From Delphinapterus leucas (Eukaryota; Chordata; Mammalia; Artiodactyla; Monodontidae): a DNA stretch of 64,000 nucleotides. The notes below the pieces were generated by a model that did not search any database, was not told the origin of the DNA, and saw only the letters and a list, made by a program, of their open reading frames with translations. The stretch covers positions 10,052,451 through 10,116,450 of the forward strand of contig NW_022097996.1 of assembly GCF_002288925.2 (NCBI RefSeq). The letters run 5' to 3'. Position 1 is the stretch's first letter, and every line of letters starts with the position of its first letter. Of the stretch, positions 10,690 to 21,070 are shown one piece after another. Made by a program: the position numbers and the translations under genes.

Positions 10690-11060
10690 TGGTGAAGCCC
10701 CTGGAAACTAGCAACAGCAGAAGCCTTTATCATCCTTTCGCCTGAAGAAGCAAAAGAGAAAGGGCATGCTATTCCTAGAACCCAGTGAGAGCTGTAGCCA
10801 CGGGAGAGGGACTGCCCAGCCTATGGTGTATGGTGGAGGAACGCAGCCATGATGGAGACCAGGGCCTAGCAGGGAGGGAGGGAGAAGACCCACCCCTCTC
10901 TCTCGCCACTCTTCACACTCCAACAGCACTTCCCTTTGGTCAAACCCACCTGGAAGTCAGAGAACAGAGAAGCCTGGGGGATGCAGCTCGTAGGTGTCAG
11001 CCTTTGAGCCAGGGAACAGGCTGACAGGTGTGGCCAGGAGTGGGCGGGGAGGGGTAGGAT
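10690..11060. repeat. Ancient interspersed repeat, family not named
   Basis: Phrases such as CCCAGTGAGAGCTGTAGCCA, GATGGAGACCAGGGCC, GGAGAAGACCCACCCCTCTC and GGTGTCAGCCT recur in old mammalian repeat DNA, probably LTR-related. I cannot name the family with confidence. The overlapping open frames on both strands here are not genes. Confidence 0.4.
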
Positions 11061-11885
11061 TTGGGTGGGACGATGAAGAATCACCAACACGATGGTGGAA
11101 ACATAGACATTTCCAAAGGAGGAATTATGATGCATATTCAGGCAACGTAAATGGGCTTTAAAGAGTTACTGGAAAACAGAAAATGCTACTTAACTGCAAA
11201 AATATAAGTCGTACATTCTAAACTAAACCACCTGCTCATGTAACCATTTCCAGGTCCCAAAAGTGACCATTCTAGGATACTTATTTGCATAAGTAAAGCA
11301 GAATGGTAGAAAAACAACTATGTTTGTCAATCTTGTCATGTTGAACACTTATGTTCTTACTTTATATACTGTAATGTAGGTATTTTTGAATGGTTCAAAA
11401 TGGTGACCTGGCAGCATGGCCCAAGATACAGTGGTTTGGATGCCCAAGTGATCGGTGGAGGACAAAACATGACCAACTTAGAAATGACTGGTTGGCATCA
11501 CCCAGGATGAAGCCAATATGTGGCTCTGAGGCAGAGAAGAAAGAAGACACACCCAGAATGAGACCTTGTGTTCTTCCCATGGGCAAAGCAGATGGCTTTG
11601 AGGGTTTCCTCTTCCTGGGGCCTGAGCCCTCATGGTCAGCCCCCAGGAGCCAGGGGCAGCTGTGTAAGCTGGGGTGGGGGGACCTGCAGCTCCAGGATTC
11701 TGCCCCGCTTTGTCCCAGTGAACTCCTGTGAATATGTCAGGAACCAGTCATGTTGGAGGCCTATGTCTGAATGGGCCAGTCTGGAGTAAGTCCCCAGCCC
11801 TTTCTGGAGTAAACTAGGATATCCTGGGGCAAGGACATAATCAAGAGAAAAAAGGGCTTGTCCAGTAGAAGTGGCTCCATCTTGT
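11060..11885. other. unassigned non-coding stretch
   Basis: Nothing recognised. An AT-rich left half passes into a GC-richer right half. Frames are short and unlike known proteins. Confidence 0.45.
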
Positions 11886-12454
11886 CTTAAGCTGTATTGG
11901 GTTATCTATTCCTGTGAAACAAACCGACCCCAAACTTAGTTGCTTACAGCTGTCTGTTATTCTCCTTTTGAATCTGCAGTTTGGGAGGGGCCTGGGGGAG
12001 AGCTTGTCTCTGATCCACACGGCATCTTCCCCCCAGCAGAGGGCTGGAAGGTCCGCTTCCAAGATAGTGCAGGAACATGGCTGGAAAGTTGGTCCTGGCC
12101 GTCCACTGGGCACTCAACAGGGCTGAGGGTTGGGGGCCTCTGTTCCTCTCCACGTGGGCTGGGATTCTCATTGCATGGGGGGTGGGTTCTAAGGACAAAA
12201 GTCCCAAGAGAGCCAGGTGGAAACTGAATCACATTTTTATCCTAGCCTGGCGTTGGGCTGCACCCCACAGGCCTGCAAGGCCTGTACTTGCCAACTTCAA
12301 GACTGAAGAAAGAGTCCAAAGTCAACAACAGAGACATCAGTGGTTTAATGGATGGGGGAGCTTACACATCTGGACCAAGGTCCTGGAGCAACACCTCACG
12401 GTGTGGGGTGGACGGCAGGCAGGATGCGGCGGCAGTCTTCTTTCGGGGTGGACC

Positions 12455-12478
12455 GGGGGGTGGGGGGGGGGGGGGGAG
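12455..12478 (+). repeat. Poly-G run, quadruplex-prone
   Basis: An almost unbroken G tract within LTR copy 2, just downstream of its TATA motif in LTR orientation. Its length is likely unstable and error-prone in sequencing. Confidence 0.9.
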
Positions 12479-12492
12479 TGGAGATTACCAGT

Positions 12493-12525
12493 TATAGGAG
12501 AATTGACGTCAGGTGGGCTCATTGG
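12493..12525 (-). promoter_or_regulatory. LTR core promoter block, second copy
   Basis: In complement the order is CCAAT, TGACGTCA, TATAA, as in copy 1. The CRE octamer is unchanged although the flanks differ (TTGACGTCAGG here against the complement of CCTGACGTCAT). Confidence 0.55.
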
Positions 12526-12633
12526 TTTCCAGGGAAAGGAGCAGAGGGGCACGCCCCTCACCAACTCTTTAATAAGAAAATTATCAGCTGGGGCAGAGGC
12601 AAGTACGTAGGAAGGTCAGTCGTGTGTCTAAGG

Positions 12634-12859
12634 CAGGGGTCCCCAACCCCCGGGCTACAGACCAGTACCAGTCCACCGCCTGTTAGGAACCGGGCCGCAC
12701 AGCAGGAGGTGAGTGGCTAGCTAGCGAAGCGTCATCCGCTGCTTCCCATTGCTCCCCGTCACTCGCGTTACCGCCTGCACCGTCCCGCCCCCTCCAATCC
12801 GTGGAAAAATTGTCTTCCGTGAAACTTGTCCCTGGTGCCAGAAAAGTTGGGGGCCGCCG
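12634..12859. mobile_element. MER1-like hAT-Charlie element, nested in LTR copy 2
   Basis: Terminal CAGGGGTCCCCAACCCCCGG and inverse end ...GTTGGGGGCCGCCG, with the MER1 signature TGTTAGGAACCGGGCCGCAC, GCAGGAGGTGAG and TCCGTGGAAAAATTGTCTTC. It is about 226 bp, shorter than a full MER1 unit, so internally deleted. The LTR reads across it (CAGTCGTGTGTC / AGATATAGGTG), so it landed in that LTR. The 8-bp duplication is degraded. Confidence 0.88.
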
Positions 12860-13176
12860 GTGTGAGATATAGGTGAAGCAGGCACTGGTCGGGCAGGGGA
12901 TGTACAGAGAGCAAGAGAACAGCCATATTGAGTGGCCGGACCTTGGAAGGCTCCAAGTCACTCCATCATCCCCTGGTGATCACGAGGCTTGTCCAATTTC
13001 AAGCAGAGGGGTTGTAGACTGAGGAGAGTTGCAAGGTTCTGGAAGAACCCGTGGGATGGGAAATATTATTATGGCTGTTTCGGAGTAGAAACCAAATCTC
13101 TGCCTCAGGATGGTACCCGTGTGACCCGTACCCATCATTGGTCACAGCATAGTTATGTGAACTAGGTACATCCCCT

Positions 13177-13580
13177 GTGTTAGTCTGCTTGGGATGCCAT
13201 ATAAAATACTATAGACTGGGTGGCTTAAACAACAGAAATTTATTTTCTCACAGCTCTGGAGGCTGGAAGTCCGAGATCCAGGTGTCAGCAGGGTTAGTGT
13301 TTGATGAGAGCTCTCCTTGGGTTGTCTTTTTTCACTGTGTGCTCACATGACCTTTCCTTGGTGCCTTTGCAGAGGGGGAAGCAAAGGGAGAGAGGAAGAG
13401 ACATGTCTCTCCTGGTGTCTCTTCTTATAAGGACACTAATCCTATCAGATCAGGGCGCCACCCTTATCACCTCATTTAACCTTCATTATGTCCTTAGAGA
13501 CCCCATCTCTAAAGACAGCCCCTCTGGGGGTTAAGACTTCAACATATGAATTTTGGGGGGGGCACATTCAGTCCCTAACA
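13177..13580 (-). mobile_element. MLT1-type MaLR LTR, copy 2, nearly complete
   Basis: Complement of a full MLT1 LTR from TGTGTTAGTCTGCTTGGGAT to ATTCAGTCCCTAACA, containing ATAGACTGGGTGGCTTAAAC and CACAGCTCTGGAGGCTGG. The flanks carry TCCCC on both sides, which fits the 5-bp duplication of this class. Non-coding. Confidence 0.92.
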
Positions 13581-13639
13581 TCCCCCATAGTGATATGAAA
13601 TAGATGACACTTGATAAATTTATATTGATATTCATTTAT

Positions 13640-14540
13640 TCAAGAAAACTTCATTGAACACCTGTTTTGTGCCGGACTCTCTACTAGGCTCTGGGAATAC
13701 AGGTAGGAGAAAAAAACTGTTCCTGTCTTTAATGAGTTTATAACTGCGAGGGAGACAGAGCAGCCGTTACAATACAGTGATCGCTGCCAGGAGAGCTTGC
13801 TGTGACAGCTCCTAGAAGGGACAAATATACCGCTCCGTGGAGGCTGCAGAAGTGATGTCCAAGCAGAAACCGAGGATGAGAAGTATTGAGTAGTAAACTG
13901 GGTGGGACAGACAAGGGGATTAAGAAAGAAGATACACGGAGGCCTGAGGTAGAACTAGGGTGACCACGATCCTGGTTTGCCCAGGGCTGTCCTGGTTTTA
14001 GCACTAAAAGTCCCATGTCCAGAAAACGCCTTGGCCACTGTGCCTTCTCCGTGGAACCGTAAATAGTCCAGTAGAGCTGGTGCACAGAGGAGGGGGCGTT
14101 GCCACAGGATTGGTGGGAGAAACGCTGGAAAAGTAGGAGGAGCCCAAAAAGGAAGTGAGACACACTCAGGAGTTAAGACTTTCTCTTGGAAGTAGTTGAG
14201 CCATCCATAAGTGATCTTAAATAGGGGAGCAACTTGCTGAGACTTGTATTTAGAAAGAGCTCTATCTGCTGGATGATGTAGAAGAGGGACAATACTGAAG
14301 GCCAGTCAGGGAGCCATGGTGGTTTTCCAGGGAACAGAGATGGAGAATTAAAGTAAAGTAATGGAGGGAGACGGAGAGACCCAGAGGATTCAGAGTGTCT
14401 TAAGGAGAAGTAACAGAACTTAGAAATATACGTGTGGGAGGTGAGAGAGAAGGAGAAATCAAGGATGACTCCCAGATTTCTGGCTTGGGCAACTGGAAAA
14501 AGTCTTGGGAAGTCACTAAGATGGTTTGGAAATACCTTCC
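13640..14540 (-). mobile_element. L2 LINE, decayed reverse-transcriptase region
   Basis: Minus-strand L2 from its 3' end (complement of the ..TGCCTAGCACA.. type tail at 13,660-13,700) into ORF2. A frame on the minus strand at 14,173-14,556 still shows QARNLGVILDFSFSLTSH, the C-terminal reverse-transcriptase motif NLGVILD of L2/CR1 elements, and then degenerates. At 13,957-14,040 a block starting CTAGGGTGACCACGATCC resembles an unrelated inserted DNA-transposon fragment whose family I cannot name. Confidence 0.8.
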
Positions 14541-14767
14541 GCACTGCACCTGACATGAGAATACAAACAAAGCAGCCCTTCTTCTGCTTCCCACACAGCT
14601 CTTATTGACCTAAAATCTCTGTTATTGTGCAACTGCCCCAGAAATCTCGGGTCCATACAGCCAGGAGGCTTATGGGAACATCGGGATATAAGGGGGAAGT
14701 CTGGGGCAAGAGGGGTGTTTATGACACTAGATTCTCCCTCGAGGTTTATGTACACCATCTTTTTTAA

Positions 14768-14955
14768 GCTTCATGAGAATCTTACGAGGGAGGTAGGTGG
14801 AGACTGTTATTCCCATTTCAGAATTGCCGGATGGGGATAAAGTAGCATGCCCCCGGGGCCACTGCCACAGAGCGGCAGAGCTGGGCTCTATCTACAGTGA
14901 GCTGTGTCTGACTCTGAAGAAATGAACTGCTCTTTCCACCATGCTGCTTCCCTAA
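14768..14955 (-). repeat. MIR SINE fragment
   Basis: Complement of MIR: GTTATTCCCATTTCAGAATT, CAGAGCGGCAGAGCTGGGCT, then ...CTCTTTCCACCATGCTGCTT, the usual 5' end in complement. Confidence 0.75.
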
Positions 14956-15044
14956 TTAGCACACTAGTCTCTACCGATTGGATATGTGGTCACATCTACT
15001 GCCATGCCTTCATTCTGTCTTCATTCAGCATTTGAGAAGGATGC

Positions 15045-15176
15045 AGGGACTTCCCTGGCGGTCCAGTGGTTAGCGCTCCACGCTTCCACCGCAGGGGGCA
15101 TGGGTTGGATTCCTGGTCCGGGAAGTAAGATCCCGCGTGCCTTGGCATGGCCAAAAAAATAAATAAATAAAAGAGA
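15045..15176 (+). mobile_element. CHR-type SINE (short class) with TSD
   Basis: Complete short unit (GGGACTTCCCTGGCGGTCCA ... GGCATGGCC plus A-rich tail with AAATAAAT). TSD GAGAAGGATGC at about 15,034-15,044 and 15,177-15,187. Confidence 0.93.
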
Positions 15177-16290
15177 GAGAAGGATGCTAACCAAAGTAAG
15201 GGCTCTACCTCCTTCAGGGCCCTAAGAGGATAGCTGAAGGCTGCTTGCAGGAGCAGAGTTTGCAAGAGAGCTTCTTAATCCTCCGTAACTGGTCCCCATG
15301 CTGATGATACCTGCAAAACTCTGAAAGCCATACTTCCTGTATAATTATCTTTGTGAACGTCAAGGCCAGACGAAGCTTTGGAGACAGTGTGCCCGTCAAC
15401 AGTCTGTTTAGGGAGGGAGGGATTGTGCGGGGTGGGGGGTGGGGGGATGAAACTCAAGGGATAGGTAAGCCATGGGCAGGACACTACAGGGAAGAAAGGA
15501 ACACGGGAGGAGTCCCCAGGGCCTCCCTCTCAAAGATGGGAGTGCACAGTGAGCTTGTCTAAACCTCAGAAGGGGCTCTGGAAACCTGACAGCCATGTAA
15601 GTGGCCCCTACATGGAGGCTGCCCTCCCAAGTCCCTCCAGGACCCTGGAACTGGAGCCTTAAGAGAAACCTGAGAGCCAACTCAAGCTCCTTCGTAACCA
15701 GCCACGTTTACATTTTGATGCGAATCTTATCTCCTGTGGAGTCTTAATAGATAATCTATTCATTTTGCTTACAGTAATCTAATCCATTTTGCTTTTAGTC
15801 TTCTATTGTTATTTCTGCATGGATTTTGTTCCCATCCCCCTTCTAGATTGGGAATTCTTCAGAAGATCCTAGTTTCACTCTCTCCGAGTTTTCACATTTT
15901 CTTTTATGCAGTAGGCATGTGTGTGGAGTTTGTTGTCATTGGAAGTGTCATCAGAAGATCCGAAATGATCATTTCTCAGCTGGCTTCTTTATTCACTGAC
16001 ACTGGCACAGAAAGGACACAAGAGGGCACTCCTTCCCCTCTTATCTGAGTTCAGGGAGCTGCACCTTTTCTGCCCCTTCAGGTCTCTCTTGAAAACTTAG
16101 ACACGACTGACGTTGGTGAAAACATGTTTTTTACTACTACTGGGGAGAGACTTTGGGGAATTTTGAATATTTATAGTGACACACTTAGGGAAATATTTAC
16201 TCAGCTCAAGTCTTTGATTCCATTTGAATCAAACAAATATTCACATAGTCAGTTTTGGAAGAACTTATAGTCTAAGGAAGAAACATCTAT
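15177..16290. other. unassigned non-coding stretch
   Basis: Unique-looking sequence. A G-rich run (GGGGTGGGGGGTGGGGGGAT, about 15,429-15,448) could form a quadruplex. No gene or repeat is recognised. Confidence 0.5.
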
Positions 16291-16294
16291 TTTA

Positions 16295-16640
16295 AAAATT
16301 AACCAACCACTTTATACCCATTGGGATGGCTATTATCAAAAATGCAAAATAACAAAGGTTGGCAAAGATGTGGAGAAATTGGAAGCTTTCTGCATTGCTG
16401 GTGGGAATGTAAAATGGCAACTGCTATGGAAAAGGGTATGGTGGTTCCTCAAAAAGTTAAACACAGAATTACTCTAAGATCCAGCATTTCCACTTCTGGG
16501 TATATCCCCCAAAGAACTGAAAGTGGGGACTCAAAGAGAGATTTGTACACCCATGTTCATAGCAGTATTATTTGCAATAGCCAAAAGGTGGAAGCAACCC
16601 AAGTGTCCATTGACAGATGAATGGATAAACAAAAATCTAC
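16295..16640 (+). mobile_element. L1 ORF2 C-terminal relic
   Basis: Plus-strand L1 fragment. Its conceptual translation shows the L1 ORF2 C-terminal pattern (a GWLLSKMQNNKGWQRCGEIG segment, then LHCWWECK and later a YIPQ-type stretch), followed by the CAATAGCCAAAAGGTGGAAG block of the L1 3' end. Stops and indels make it non-functional. It lacks most of ORF2 and all of ORF1. Confidence 0.88.
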
Positions 16641-17111
16641 TTAATTCTACTAAAGCATACCTTTAGAGATGGAGGAAAACAAACAAACAAACCCAGACTG
16701 AGAGAGATGTATCTTTAAGCCCTGTTTCATATACAACCTTATCTCTTACCAAGGTGCCTTAGAGTACTGAAGAACCTCATGGCCGTGCATTGCCATGTCT
16801 GTCAGGGAGAGAGCCAAGGTTTCTGAATATGGCCCCTGCTAAGACTAGTGTCCCACCCACCTGGGCTCCTGGTTCCATCCCCTTTGGTCTCCTGGGACCA
16901 TGCTTTCTCAGTTTAGCATCTTTCGGGTGCCTACATTTTTCACCCCACAATTTACCACTGGTCTTTAAAATGTTATCATTTGACCCAGCCTTGTACCTCT
17001 CCTTCATTTCACTAAACACTCTCCTGCAAGTTACATGTGTGTCTTTTGTTCTTCAATAACTCTCCTTAACCTGGTCTCGGCCTTAACCTCGTGGCAATTG
17101 TACTCTCACGG
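16641..17111. other. unassigned non-coding stretch
   Basis: No repeat recognised with confidence. A (AAAC)n tract sits at the left end next to the L1 relic. Confidence 0.45.
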
Positions 17112-17464
17112 TGTCTTAGTCCATTTGGGCTGCTAAAACAAAATACCATAGATTGAGCAGCTTAAAAACAACAGACATTTATTTCTCACAGTTCTGGTGG
17201 CTGGCAATCCAAGATCAGGGCGCTGGCAGATTCGGTGTCTGGTCAGGCTCCTCTCCCTTGTTCACAGCAAGCACCTTCTTCCTGTGTCCTCCTCACCTAG
17301 CAGAAGGGTAAGGGAGCTCTCTGGGGTCTCCTTTATAAGGGCACTAATCCTACCAATGAGGGCTCCACCCTCATGTATTAATTGCTTCCCAAGGGCCCCA
17401 GCTAATAACCCCAGGATTTCAACATGAATTCTGGGGGGGACACAAACATTCAGATCATAGCACA
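17112..17464 (-). mobile_element. MLT1-type MaLR LTR, copy 3
   Basis: Complement of MLT1: TGTCTTAGTCCATTTGGGCT, AAATACCATAGATTGAGCAG, CACAGTTCTGGTGGCTGGCA, CAGATTCGGTGTCTGGT, then ...GGATTTCAACATGAATTC and a TCATAGCACA end. It has the same orientation as the copies at 10.2 and 13.2 kb. Confidence 0.9.
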
Positions 17465-17566
17465 TAGGTTACCAGGACCCTCCTCATTGCCAAATCAAAT
17501 GGCCTTTTCTGTGTCTTCATTCGACTTGACCTCTCTGTAGCATTTGGTCTAGACGAGCATTCTTTT

Positions 17567-17692
17567 CTTTTTTTTTTTTTAATTTTTTGGCCCCTAAGCA
17601 TGTGGGATCTTAGTTCCCCGACCAGGGGTCAAACCCGCGCCCCCCTGCTGTGGAAGCGCAGAGTCTTAACCAATGGACCACCAGGGAAGTCC
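17567..17692 (-). mobile_element. CHR-type SINE (short class) with TSD
   Basis: Minus-strand short CHR with a T14 run (complemented A tail) and 5' end complement GGACTTCCCTGGTGGTCC. Flanks GAGCATTCTTTTCTTTTT and GAGTTCTTTTCTTTTT form the TSD. Confidence 0.92.
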
Positions 17693-18078
17693 GAGTTCTT
17701 TTCTTTTTAGAAGTCTGTCCCCATCTTGGTGACTGCTGCTGAAGTCTGTTCTCTCCTCTAGCTACTGTCTCATTTGACTTCTACCCACTACTGGCTTCTC
17801 CAGCCCTGGTTCTTCTCCATCCCTTAACTGTGGTCGGTCCCTTGAGTCTGTAGCAGCCACCTGTTTACTCTATCGACATGTTGTGGTCTCGCTTTAGAGG
17901 TCATCAGATCTGTGTCTACTTTACCAGATTATGATGATGACCCCCAAATCTCTATTCCCAAAGCAGACCACCCTCCCTCATTTAATCTCACTCTTTCCCC
18001 AGATTTACAGGGTGTTTGAGCTTTGGATGTTCTGCCAGTACCTCATACTCCGCAGCCAAGGATGTTTCATTTATTTCT

Positions 18079-18419
18079 TTTTTATTTATCTATTTATTTG
18101 GCTGCATTGGCTCTTTGTTGCTGTGTGGGCTTTCTCTGGTTGTAGCAAGCAAGGGCTACTCTTTGTTGTGGTGTGCAGGCTTCTCATTGCGGTGGCTTCT
18201 CCTGTTGCAGATCATGGACTCTAGGCACGCAGGCTTCAGTAGTTGTGGCACGTGGGCTCAGTAGTTGTGGCTCACGGGCTCTAGAGTGCAGGCTCAGCAG
18301 TTGTGGCACACGGGCTTAGTTGCTCCGTGGCATGTGGGATCTTCCCAGACCAGGGCTTGAACCTGTGTCTCCTGCACTGGCAGGCAGATTCTTAACCACT
18401 GTGCCACCAGAGAAGTCCC
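18079..18419 (-). mobile_element. CHR-type SINE (long class) with TSD
   Basis: About 340-bp long-class unit with repeated TAGTTGTGGC modules, B-box remnant GGTTCAAGCCC in complement and a TTTATTTATCTATTTATTTG tail. TSD GTTTCATTTATTTCT and CGTTTATTTCTT. Confidence 0.93.
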
Positions 18420-18469
18420 TCGTTTATTTCTTAAACACAAAATGAGGCAGGAAGGATCTTAGACACTTC

Positions 18470-18598
18470 TGACAGGGCTGCCCCACTCGGCCTCATGATT
18501 GTGGGGATCATTTAACTTCTGTGAGTCTCAGTTTCTTTATTGGGGAAGAGATTTACTTCCCCAAAATCCTATCTGTGAGGAATAAGAAAAAATATCTG
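18470..18598 (+). repeat. MIR SINE fragment
   Basis: Short MIR piece: CATTTAACTTCTGTGAGTCT then CAGTTTCTTTATTGGGG and CTATCTGTGAGGAATAAG. It is abruptly followed by a GT microsatellite. Confidence 0.55.
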
Positions 18599-18599
18599 A

Positions 18600-18625
18600 G
18601 TGTGTGTGTGTGTGTGTGTGTGTGT
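18600..18625. repeat. (GT)n microsatellite
   Basis: Thirteen GT units immediately left of a SINE insertion. Confidence 0.97.
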
Positions 18626-18639
18626 ACTAAGGTAAAATA

Positions 18640-18773
18640 GGGACTTCCCTGGTGGTCCAGTGGTTAAGACTCCACACATCCATTGCAGAGGTCACGGGCT
18701 CTATCCCTGATCGGGGAACTAAGATCCCACATGCCAAGCAGCACAGCCAAAGAATTAAAAAAAAAAAAAAAGT
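18640..18773 (+). mobile_element. CHR-type SINE (short class) with TSD
   Basis: Plus-strand short unit with an A14 tail. Perfect TSD AAGGTAAAATA at 18,629-18,639 and 18,774-18,784. Confidence 0.94.
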
Positions 18774-19104
18774 AAGGTAAAATATATAGGTGCCAAGGAG
18801 TGGCAGAGCAGGGAATGAGAGGCCGTGCCTTCTCCTGAGTGCACATCGCACACAAATGGAATCTCAGGTGGTCTAGAGATGCTTGTACATGAGCAGGTGC
18901 GCTGTCAGGGTGGTCTGCCCTGCCTGCTGGCATGGAAGCACATGTCATTCCTAGATCTGGCATATTCTTCCCCACTTTGTCTAGCAGAGTCTTTTACTCA
19001 ACAGTTGTCAAGGAACTAAGAACTGATATACTCTCAGAAAAGTGCAATTCTAACCCAGTACAATCGAAATAATCTTATTTTGGTAAATACCACCAATACC
19101 TTCA

Positions 19105-19285
19105 ATTTTCTGTCATGGTGGTTCTCAACCCCAAAACACTTGAGGGAAATGACTCTCCTATTATATCAGTGGCTCTCTGTACTGATGATTCTGGGAGAGT
19201 GCATAAAAATCGGGGTGTGTAATGAATGTGATTTAGAACTCGGGAGAGCATGCACCCTGAGTTGAGAATCGTGGCTCTATTATAA
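19105..19285. repeat. Possible hAT-like DNA transposon remnant
   Basis: The ends look like weak inverted repeats (ATGGTGGTTCTCAACCC at the left, GTTGAGAATCGTGGCTC at the right), the arrangement of small hAT elements. The interior does not match a family I can name. Confidence 0.4.
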
Positions 19286-19469
19286 GACAATCTTACAGAA
19301 AAGCCCAAATAAATACTCCCTTGCTAATATCATTGAAACACCAATAAGCGATTTTTCATGAGACCCCCATCCACTTGTCATCAGTGTATCTAACAAAGAT
19401 AGCAGCATTTTGTACTAAAAAAAACAAAAACAAAAAACTTGTTTCTCTTCCAGATTCCATAAAGGATTC

Positions 19470-19915
19470 TAAAGGCTGTAAGACAGGATCCCTGCAATCA
19501 AGGAAACTACAATGTAGCAGGAAGGTTTCTTATAGAAAAGAAACAACTGGAGGGCCTCAAAACTCTAGTCTTCATTTTAAAGGTGTTAAGCACAGTTGTA
19601 GTTCAGAGAATATAGTCAGTGTGGGCTGGGATCATTAAAGAGTGTTGTGACAGTGAATCTTGCCCCAAGCCCCAAAGGAAGGATGAGGCTTGGATAGACA
19701 GAGAGGAGGAGACAACAGTAGGAGCGTGAGGACAGAGGCAGGAAAGTTTGCTACCAGGAGGGGTGTAAAGGCTTGACCCTTACCCCGTGAGGGCAGAAGA
19801 GGAAGGGCGGATGGGGAGTGTGGGGCTAAGGGTAGGCAAAACCTGAACAAGATGCAGTAAGGAGCCTTTGTGGGTTCTTGCATGGAGAAATGATACGACA
19901 AAATAAGTAAAACAT
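19470..19915 (-). repeat. Probable L2 LINE fragment
   Basis: Phrases near the L2 3' region in complement (CAATCAAGGAAACTACAATG at 19,495; AGACAGAGAGGAGGAGACAA further on) suggest a decayed L2. It is weaker than the copies at 13.6, 40.1 and 41.2 kb. Confidence 0.4.
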
Positions 19916-19919
19916 AGAA

Positions 19920-21010
19920 GGTGAGATATTGGTCTTGGGAACGATTTTTTGGATTTGACACCAAAAGCAAGGGCAACAAAAGTAAAAATAAACAAGTGGG
20001 ACTACATCAAACTAAGAAACTTCTGCCCAGCAAAGGGAACCATCAAGAAAATGAAAAAGCAACCTACAGAATGGAGAAAATAATTGAAATCATGTATCTG
20101 ATAAGGGGTTAACATCCAAAATATATAAAGAACGCATACAACTCAGGAGCAAAAAAAAATCTAATTTGAAAATGGGCAGAAGAATAAAATAAAATGGGCA
20201 GAAGAACTGAAGAGACATTTTCCCAAAGAAGACATACAAATGGCCCAAGAGGCCCATGAAAATGTGCTCAACCTCACTGATCATCTGGGAAATGCAAATC
20301 AAAACCACAGTGAGATATCACCTCATACCAGTTAGAATGACCATCATAAAGACATTAAGACAAGCAGTAACAAGTGTTGGGGAGAATCTAGTGAAAAGGG
20401 AACCCTTACACACTACTGGTGGAAATATAAATTGGTACAGCCACTGTGGAAAACAATTTGGAGCTGCCTCAAAAAATTTAAAATATAACGACCATATGAT
20501 CCAGAATTCCACCTCTGGGTATGTATCTGAAGGAAAGTAAACAGAATATGAAAGAGATGTCTGCATTCCTCACAATAGCCAAGGTAGGGAAACCAAGTGT
20601 CTGTAAACAGATGAATAAAGAAAATGTGTATATACACATGGAATATTATTCAGCCATGAGAAAGAAGGAAATTCTGACATTTGTGACCACAGATGGATGG
20701 ACCTTGAGGGCCTTAGCTAAGTGAAATAAGGCAAAGAAAGAATAACAAATACTGCGTGATATCACTTATATGTGGAATCTGAAAAAAAAACAGTCAAAAC
20801 TCATAGAAACAGAGTAGAAAAATGGTTGCCAGGGGCTGGAGGGGGGATGGGGGAAATAGGAGAGGTTGGCAAAAGGATACAAACTCAGCTGTAAAATAAA
20901 AAAGACCTGAGGATCTAACGTAAAACATGGTGATTATGGTTGATAACACTGGGCTGTATAATTGAAATTTGCTAAGACAGTAGAATTTAAATGTTCTCAC
21001 CAAAACAAAA
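19920..21010 (+). mobile_element. L1 LINE 3' end with ORF2 C-terminal relic
   Basis: Plus-strand L1 of about 1.1 kb: GCAAGGGCAACAAAAGTAAA, GGGACTACATCAAACTAAGA and AACTTCTGCCCAGCAAAGGG, then the ORF2 C-terminal region (translation keeps the pattern around RYHLIPVRMTIIK, followed by a frameshift). Next comes GAATATTATTCAGCCATGAG and an L1MA-like 3' UTR (GGTTGCCAGGGGCTGGAGGG). It is 5' truncated, with stops and frameshifts. Confidence 0.9.
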
Positions 21011-21024
21011 AACTGTTTTCAAAA

Positions 21025-21070
21025 GATTCCCAGGTGTTTCTCATGCACTTTGATGTTTGAAGAACACTGT
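21025..21070 (+). repeat. MER5-type hAT fragment
   Basis: CCCAGGTGTTTCTCATGCAC then TTTGATGTTTGAAGAACACT resembles the terminal part of MER5A. Only about 45 bases remain. Confidence 0.5.

Larger units (their letters stand above)
12251..12985 (-). mobile_element. Retroviral-type LTR, copy 2, inverted and interrupted
   Basis: Reverse complement of the LTR at 7.4-7.87 kb. It starts GTTGGGCTGCACCCCACAGG and shares GACTGAAGAAAGAG, CAACAACAGAGACATCA and GGTTTAATGGATGGGGGAGC. It also keeps the promoter block in complement: TTATA about 12,493, TGACGTCA 12,504-12,511, ATTGG about 12,521. Homology resumes beyond a 226-bp insertion with AGATATAGGTGAAGCAGG and AGAGCAAGAGAACAGCCAT. The right boundary is approximate. 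A long G run (12,455-12,478) replaces the GC-rich segment of copy 1. No internal genes. Confidence 0.78.
11888..13090. mobile_element. Old MaLR/ERVL-type LTR split by a nested insertion
   Basis: The left part (11,888-12,250) reads TTATCTATTCCTGTGAAACA, CCCCAAACTTAGTTGCTTAC, then ACATGGCTGG and CCAAGAGAGCCAGGTGGAAA, stopping at TTATCCTAGCCT. The matching tail of this LTR type (GTGGGATGGGAAATATTATT, TGGCTGTTTC) resumes at about 12,985 and runs to about 13,090. The missing middle is replaced by the LTR and MER1-like element listed next. This is therefore the oldest layer of a three-deep nest. Subfamily not named. Confidence 0.7.
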
